In this document: positions 63,161-64,000 of the stretch, in pieces
Layout of the letters: each line of letters starts with the position of its first letter
How positions within the stretch are numbered: position 1 is the stretch's first letter
Source of the DNA: Algimonas porphyrae
Lineage (GTDB): Bacteria > Pseudomonadota > Alphaproteobacteria > Caulobacterales > Maricaulaceae
DNA length: 64,000 nucleotides
Assembly (NCBI RefSeq): GCF_041429795.1
Contig: NZ_CP163424.1
Location: 2,730,001 to 2,794,000 of the forward strand
Direction: 5' to 3'
Position numbers and translations under genes: made by a program
Notes under the pieces: generated by a model
What the model was told of the DNA's origin: nothing
What the model saw: the letters and a program-made list of their open reading frames with translations, nothing else
The model's database searches: none

Positions 63161-64000
63161 ATGACTGAACAGTCGCCCTCTCACGCCGATGTCGATCTGA
63201 CGAATTGCGACCGTGAGCCCATTCACATTCCTGGCCGTATCCAGTCGTTCGGGGCGCTGCTGGCGTTTACGCCGGACTGGCTGGTGGCGCGGGCCTCTGA
63301 GAATGCAACACCATTCCTGGGATTGCCATATGACGATCTGATCGGGCGCGATATTGGCGACCTGTTCTCACCCGAAATCGTCCATCACATCCGTGGCAGC
63401 CTTCAGATGCTCAGCCATGGGGATTCCGTCGAACGCATTTTCGGTATCGACCTGCGGCAGGATGGGACGCTCTTCGATCTGGCGGTTCACCTGTCAGGGC
63501 GGACAATCGTCATGGAAGCCGAGCAACATTCCGGACAGAGCCGACAGGATTATATCGGATATATCCGGCCCATGATCGACCGCATCAGAAAGGCGGATAC
63601 GATCGAGAATGTCTGCGCGATCAGTGCGCGCCAGATCAAGATGCTGACCGGCTTCGGCCGGGTCATGGTCTACCGTTTCCTGGAGGACGGTTCCGGTCAG
63701 GTCATTGCCGAGAACAAGTCCCAGCATATGGAATCCTTCCTGGGGCTGCGCTATCCTGCGTCCGACATTCCGCGACAGGCGCGCGCCCTCTATTCCCGCA
63801 ATCTGTTACGCATCATCGCCGACATTTCGGACCCGGGTTGCGCCGTTCTGCCCGCGACAGATGCCAGTGGCGAGCCGCTGGACCTGTCCCTGTCCACCCT
63901 GCGCGCCGTCTCCCCCATCCATATCGAATATCTCCGCAATATGGGGGTCGGGGCGTCCCTGTCGATCTCGATCATGGTGCAGGGCAAGCTCTGGGGACTG
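63161..64000 (+). CDS. Bacteriophytochrome photosensor (partial; N-terminal PAS-GAF part)
   Basis: ATG 63161 starts a frame that runs off the right edge (280 residues seen). Early DLTNCDREPIHIPGRIQSFG holds the Cys that attaches biliverdin in bacterial phytochromes, and a PAS domain follows. The GAF domain has LGLRYPASDIPRQARALYSR (the PASDIP motif that contacts the chromophore) and SPIHIEYLRNMGVGASLSIS. These identify a red/far-red photoreceptor. The PHY and output domains (usually a histidine kinase) lie outside the window. A 264-base upstream gap holds an inverted repeat. Confidence 0.92.
   Translation, partial: MTEQSPSHADVDLTNCDREPIHIPGRIQSFGALLAFTPDWLVARASENATPFLGLPYDDLIGRDIGDLFSPEIVHHIRGSLQMLSHGDSVERIFGIDLRQDGTLFDLAVHLSGRTIVMEAEQHSGQSRQDYIGYIRPMIDRIRKADTIENVCAISARQIKMLTGFGRVMVYRFLEDGSGQVIAENKSQHMESFLGLRYPASDIPRQARALYSRNLLRIIADISDPGCAVLPATDASGEPLDLSLSTLRAVSPIHIEYLRNMGVGASLSISIMVQGKLWGL

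Overview
The window comes from an alphaproteobacterium, most likely a marine, stalked or budding lineage of the Maricaulales/Hyphomonadaceae/Caulobacterales type. This is inferred from gene content and order: a helicase - S4 protein - fdxA - (insert) - carD order, rpmB next to a DUF3108 gene, lspA followed by a DUF3035/BamF lipoprotein, a long-form L28, a sucC-sucD-sucA-sucB order, and many small lipoproteins. Most of the window is GC-rich and densely coded, with frequent 1-4 base overlaps. Two stretches look more AT-rich by eye: about 14.0-16.7 kb and about 55.3-56.3 kb.

Layout. 0-11.6 kb: envelope biogenesis (bamF-like, lspA), a 1109-residue autotransporter, glnE, parE, a PqqB-like lipoprotein, and a MarR regulator divergent from an SRPBCC lipoprotein and a DoxX protein. 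11.6-16.7 kb: rpmB with a terminator-like hairpin in its leader, DUF3108, a membrane-anchored hydrolase, and an AT-rich divergent pair (CBM9-like/beta-lactamase-fold hydrolase and an Lrp/AsnC regulator). 16.8-25.2 kb: Suv3-like helicase, an S4 protein that seems to start at CTG, ferredoxin FdxA, then an insert (membrane protein, decaying FMN-binding gene, PLP decarboxylase, GlxA-type regulator) and carD. 25.2-28.7 kb: S41 protease lipoprotein, small lipoprotein, nuclease-fold protein lacking catalytic acids, tRNA-Arg(CCT). 28.7-35.9 kb: a minus-strand run of eight genes (acyl-CoA synthetase, DUF924, DJ-1/PfpI, esterase, GST, SelO, YceI, cytochrome b561).

36.1-42.4 kb holds a Pseudomonas-type (class II, medium-chain-length) polyhydroxyalkanoate cluster: granule protein, PhaC, PhaZ, PhaF-like phasin and PhaD-like regulator, next to a secreted Pro/Arg-rich protein. 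With the acyl-CoA synthetase next door this suggests storage of carbon from fatty acids. 43.9-52.7 kb is the TCA block sucC-sucD-(RidA)-sucA-sucB. A toxin-antitoxin pair and two small genes sit inside sucC/sucD, and SucB has two lipoyl domains. 52.9-64 kb: DUF2306/LytTR pair, tRNA-Ser(CGA), HNH endonuclease coupled to gpmA, folE, hydrolase/DUF1499 pair, GatB/YqeY divergent from carA, a reductase, and the start of a bacteriophytochrome that runs off the end.

The less ordinary points are the mcl-PHA cluster, two genes with apparent non-canonical start codons (S4 CTG, SelO ATA), the toxin-antitoxin pair inside sucCD, a pseudogene with two lesions, and leader hairpins before rpmB and carD. I found no rRNA, CRISPR array, prophage or insertion sequence. 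Family assignments rest on reading motifs, not on database searches.
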